Below are positions 12,739 to 14,574 of a stretch of 14,574 nucleotides of DNA, one piece after another (the stretch's first letter is position 1; each line of letters begins with the position of its first letter). The notes beneath the pieces are model-generated. The model was not told where the DNA came from. It ran no database searches and worked only from the letters and a program-made list of their open reading frames with translations. A program made the translations under genes and the position numbers. Origin of the DNA: Hyphomicrobiaceae bacterium (GTDB taxonomy: Bacteria > Pseudomonadota > Alphaproteobacteria > Rhizobiales > MH13); the NCBI GenBank assembly GCA_020442235.1, contig JAGRKQ010000197.1, positions 1 through 14,574 on the forward strand, given 5' to 3'.

Positions 12739-13356
12739 TCAGCTTCCCGGTCTTGGCTGCGGGGTTGGCGGGGTGCGTTCTTCCTCGTCCTCGCCCGGCG
12801 TGTCCGGCACCGGGGCGGCATCGAAGACGGCCGGCCCGCAGCGCAGCGCCCCGACATCAATGAGCGCGGTGGAAGCAAGGTCGCTTTCGCGGCGCACGGC
12901 GCGCACCACCGCGAGCATCATGGCGCCGGTGGAATTGACCACGAAGGTTTCCGCAGGCAGTACCGCGCCGTCACGGGCGAGCGTGCGGGTGGCCTCGTCG
13001 GTCAGGATGACGAGCTGCACGCGGCCACGGGTCGCGGCACGATCATTGAGCGAGGCAACCACCAGCCCGTCCGCACCATACAGCGTAACCGACCAGACAT
13101 CGCTCAGGCTCGCAACGTCGATCAGGAAGGGATCGGGGCCGGGTTCGACGACACAGGCTGCCATTTCGGCGAAGGGATCCGTGAACGCGAGGCGTCCGGT
13201 TTCATCGATGCGCTGAAAACCCTGCACATCGATGGCATCGGCCAGCCGCTCGAACGGCGTATGCCCGGAGATCTTGGCCAGCAAAGGCAGGCTCGCCACA
13301 TGCACGAGGCCGCCGCCGATGAGGCCGATCACGATGGCAAAGACAAGCGCCCGCAT
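12739..13356 (-). CDS. Short DUF1254 family membrane-anchored protein
   Basis: A 205-residue protein. An N-terminal hydrophobic helix (about 3-27, ALVFAIVIGLIGGGLVHVA) is followed by a periplasmic domain. It resembles the short DUF1254 proteins of Rhizobiales, including FTDPFAEMAACVVEP, VWSVTLYGADGLVVASLNDRAA and a VLPAETFVVNSTG segment. The C-terminus is proline/glutamate-rich (residues ~185-205). The ATG overlaps the preceding DUF1214 stop by one base (TGATG). In many bacteria DUF1254 and DUF1214 form one polypeptide; here they are two coupled genes. Function is unknown. Confidence 0.65.
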   Translation of the reverse strand: MRALVFAIVIGLIGGGLVHVASLPLLAKISGHTPFERLADAIDVQGFQRIDETGRLAFTDPFAEMAACVVEPGPDPFLIDVASLSDVWSVTLYGADGLVVASLNDRAATRGRVQLVILTDEATRTLARDGAVLPAETFVVNSTGAMMLAVVRAVRRESDLASTALIDVGALRCGPAVFDAAPVPDTPGEDEEERTPPTPQPRPGS

Positions 13357-13952
13357 CAGCAGCTCCCCGCAACGCGCCGGATTTCCGGTAGCGCGGGCGG
13401 CTGCGACATGTGCAGCGTGGCGGCAAGGCCGGTGTCGTAAACACGCGCGACGAAGACGAAACGTCCCGCGCCGGACAGGGCGAGCCAGTTTCCGGCGCGT
13501 GGCTCCGGAGCGGCGTCGATGAGAAAGGCGCCGCTGCGGCCATAGACGAGCCCCGATCCGGACAGCGCCGATGGCCGGCCGAACGCCGACAGCAGCGCTC
13601 CGTCCGGACGATAGGCGGCCAGTGTGAAGGCGCGCGAGACGGGCATGCGCCCTTCCAGCCGGTAGGCGCAGGCCGCATCGAGAAGCCGTCCGGCGCTGTC
13701 GGTCTCCGCGATGAGGAGCAGGCCCTCCGCCGGCCCCATCGGCAGGGTGCCGCGCCGCGCCAGCGCCACCTCGACATAAGGATTGCCGTCCTCGGCCGAA
13801 ACGGCGAGCGGTGCCTGCCAGGGTCCGGATTCAAACCCGCCGAAGGCGCCGATCCCGCCGGTGGCGTGGATGGCCGACCCCAGGCCGGTCGCAAGGGCAA
13901 CGCCAAGCGTCATCAGGGCGGTGAGGAACGTTGTCAGGCGCGGCAGCGTCAT
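13356..13952 (-). CDS. DUF1214 family membrane-anchored protein
   Basis: A 198-residue protein with an N-terminal hydrophobic helix (about 5-28) and a DUF1214 beta-rich domain. Signatures: NPYVEVALARRGTLPMGPAEGLLLIAETDS, LLDAACAYRLEGRMPVSRAFTLAAYRPDG, GNWLALSGAGRFVFVARVYDTG, and an ending LPEIRRVAGSC. The ATG at 13952 was chosen because upstream in-frame codons add a leader that runs into the 3' end of the preceding penicillin-binding gene. The gap to that gene's stop is 7 bp, and the stop overlaps the DUF1254 start. The domain is presumably periplasmic. Function is unknown. Confidence 0.75.
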   Translation of the reverse strand: MTLPRLTTFLTALMTLGVALATGLGSAIHATGGIGAFGGFESGPWQAPLAVSAEDGNPYVEVALARRGTLPMGPAEGLLLIAETDSAGRLLDAACAYRLEGRMPVSRAFTLAAYRPDGALLSAFGRPSALSGSGLVYGRSGAFLIDAAPEPRAGNWLALSGAGRFVFVARVYDTGLAATLHMSQPPALPEIRRVAGSC

Positions 13953-13959
13953 GAGGCCC

Positions 13960-14574
13960 TCAGCGCCGGACCGACGGTGTGGCAAGATGGTGCCGGTTGG
14001 AGAGCACGCCGGCCTGCCGCTCGGGCTGTGCCAGCGCCGCACCTGCATCGGGCGAGGGGCGTGACAACCGCTCGGCAATGCCTCTCAGCACCTCGGCGGT
14101 CGCCGGGGACAGGGATGTTGGCGCAGAAGGCCCGGCAGCCGCGCCGCCATCGGCCACCAGCGTCGGGCGATCCTCGATGGCTTCCTGCACACCCGGCATC
14201 AGCGGTGGCGCGATCCCCTGATGGGCAACGCGCATGATCTCGCCCCAGGTCATCGCCGGCAGGCGCCCGCCAGTGAGGCGCGCCGTCGAGGTGAAATCGT
14301 CGTTGCCATACCAGACGGCGGCGACATAGGCACCGGTGAAGCCGATGAACCAGGCATCGCGATAGGCCTGCGTCGTTCCGGTCTTGCCGCCGGCGATGAT
14401 GCCGTCGAGCTGCGCGCGGCGCGCGGTGCCGTTGGCCACGACATTGGTCAGCATCTCGTTCATGCCGGTGATGACCTCGGCCGGGATGATGCGCGGTGCG
14501 GCCGCCTCGGCCCGTGCGCGCTCATAAAGCACGCGGCCGGAAAGCGAGCGGATCTCGGTGATGCCATAGGCCGT
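13960..14574 (-). CDS. Class A penicillin-binding protein, C-terminal part
   Basis: C-terminal 204 residues of a peptidoglycan glycosyltransferase/transpeptidase; the gene runs off the right edge and is open to the last base. The first visible residues TAYGITEIRS are typical penicillin-binding sequence. The transpeptidase signature KTGTTQ is at about 14385-14368, followed by DAWFIGFTGAYVAAVWYGNDD, and the family segment LTGGRLPAMTWGEIMRVAH is intact. After the domain comes an Ala/Pro/Ser-rich tail (last ~90 residues) without known motifs. The SxxK and SxN motifs and the glycosyltransferase domain lie outside the window. It heads the leftward operon with DUF1214 and DUF1254, at a 7-bp gap. Confidence 0.92.
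   Translation of the reverse strand, partial: TAYGITEIRSLSGRVLYERARAEAAAPRIIPAEVITGMNEMLTNVVANGTARRAQLDGIIAGGKTGTTQAYRDAWFIGFTGAYVAAVWYGNDDFTSTARLTGGRLPAMTWGEIMRVAHQGIAPPLMPGVQEAIEDRPTLVADGGAAAGPSAPTSLSPATAEVLRGIAERLSRPSPDAGAALAQPERQAGVLSNRHHLATPSVRR

Noticed and set aside
12724..12740. GATCC/GGATC hairpin between the lipoprotein and DUF1254 genes
   Set aside because: Only five base pairs, AT-rich loop and no clear T-run; too weak to call a terminator.
1..14574. CRISPR array, rRNA, or prophage attachment site
   Set aside because: No regularly spaced repeats, no rRNA-like sequence and no integrase or tRNA-linked direct repeats were seen.

Overview
The window is high-GC alphaproteobacterial DNA, most probably from a Rhizobiales chromosome (Rhizobiaceae or Aurantimonadaceae type). 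The evidence is a Mrp/Pha-type antiporter operon, a Ros/MucR zinc-finger regulator, and the lineage-typical small families DUF6456, DUF5330, DUF1491 and DUF2336. From memory, the order mucR, DnaA-like HTH gene, DUF6456, sufE, DUF5330, sensor kinase is the order around ros/mucR and divJ in Agrobacterium and Sinorhizobium. The kinase at 7619 is therefore called a DivJ-type cell-cycle kinase.

Layout. 1-2538: the 3' half of a Mrp/Mnh/Pha cation/proton antiporter operon (mnhD partial, E, F, G), every junction overlapping by 4 nt. 2595-3171: mucR with a promoter dyad and a strong terminator. 3220-5296: a 2077-bp IS1595/ISXO2-like insertion sequence with 24-bp terminal inverted repeats (23/24 match) and an apparent 8-bp target duplication. 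It carries a transposase on + and, unusually, a lower-GC leftward operon of three small genes on -. One of these has a HEPN-like R-x4-H motif. 5324-6453: the translationally coupled DnaA-domain-IV-like HTH and DUF6456 genes. 6398-7287 (-): sufE and a DUF5330 gene, separated by a strong leftward terminator. 7619-10516: divJ-like kinase, a membrane-anchored peptidoglycan-binding protein and a DUF1491 protein. 10519-11610 (-): a DUF2336 gene, convergent with DUF1491. 11767-12715: a small ORF overlapping a lipoprotein gene. 12739-14574 (-): a class A penicillin-binding protein (partial), a DUF1214 gene and a DUF1254 gene, forming a tight leftward operon.

The least ordinary part is the insertion sequence. 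Each inverted repeat carries an inward-facing -35 box, 17 nt from a -10 in the unique sequence. The left one would drive the transposase and the right one the passenger operon. The right inverted repeat plus the target duplication may also form an outward promoter that re-drives the DnaA-like/DUF6456 pair. The passenger pair (86-aa protein plus HEPN-like protein) has the architecture of a toxin-antitoxin or defence cassette, but no function is demonstrated. Candidate CtrA boxes (TAA-N7-TAA type) lie upstream of divJ and upstream of the lipoprotein locus.
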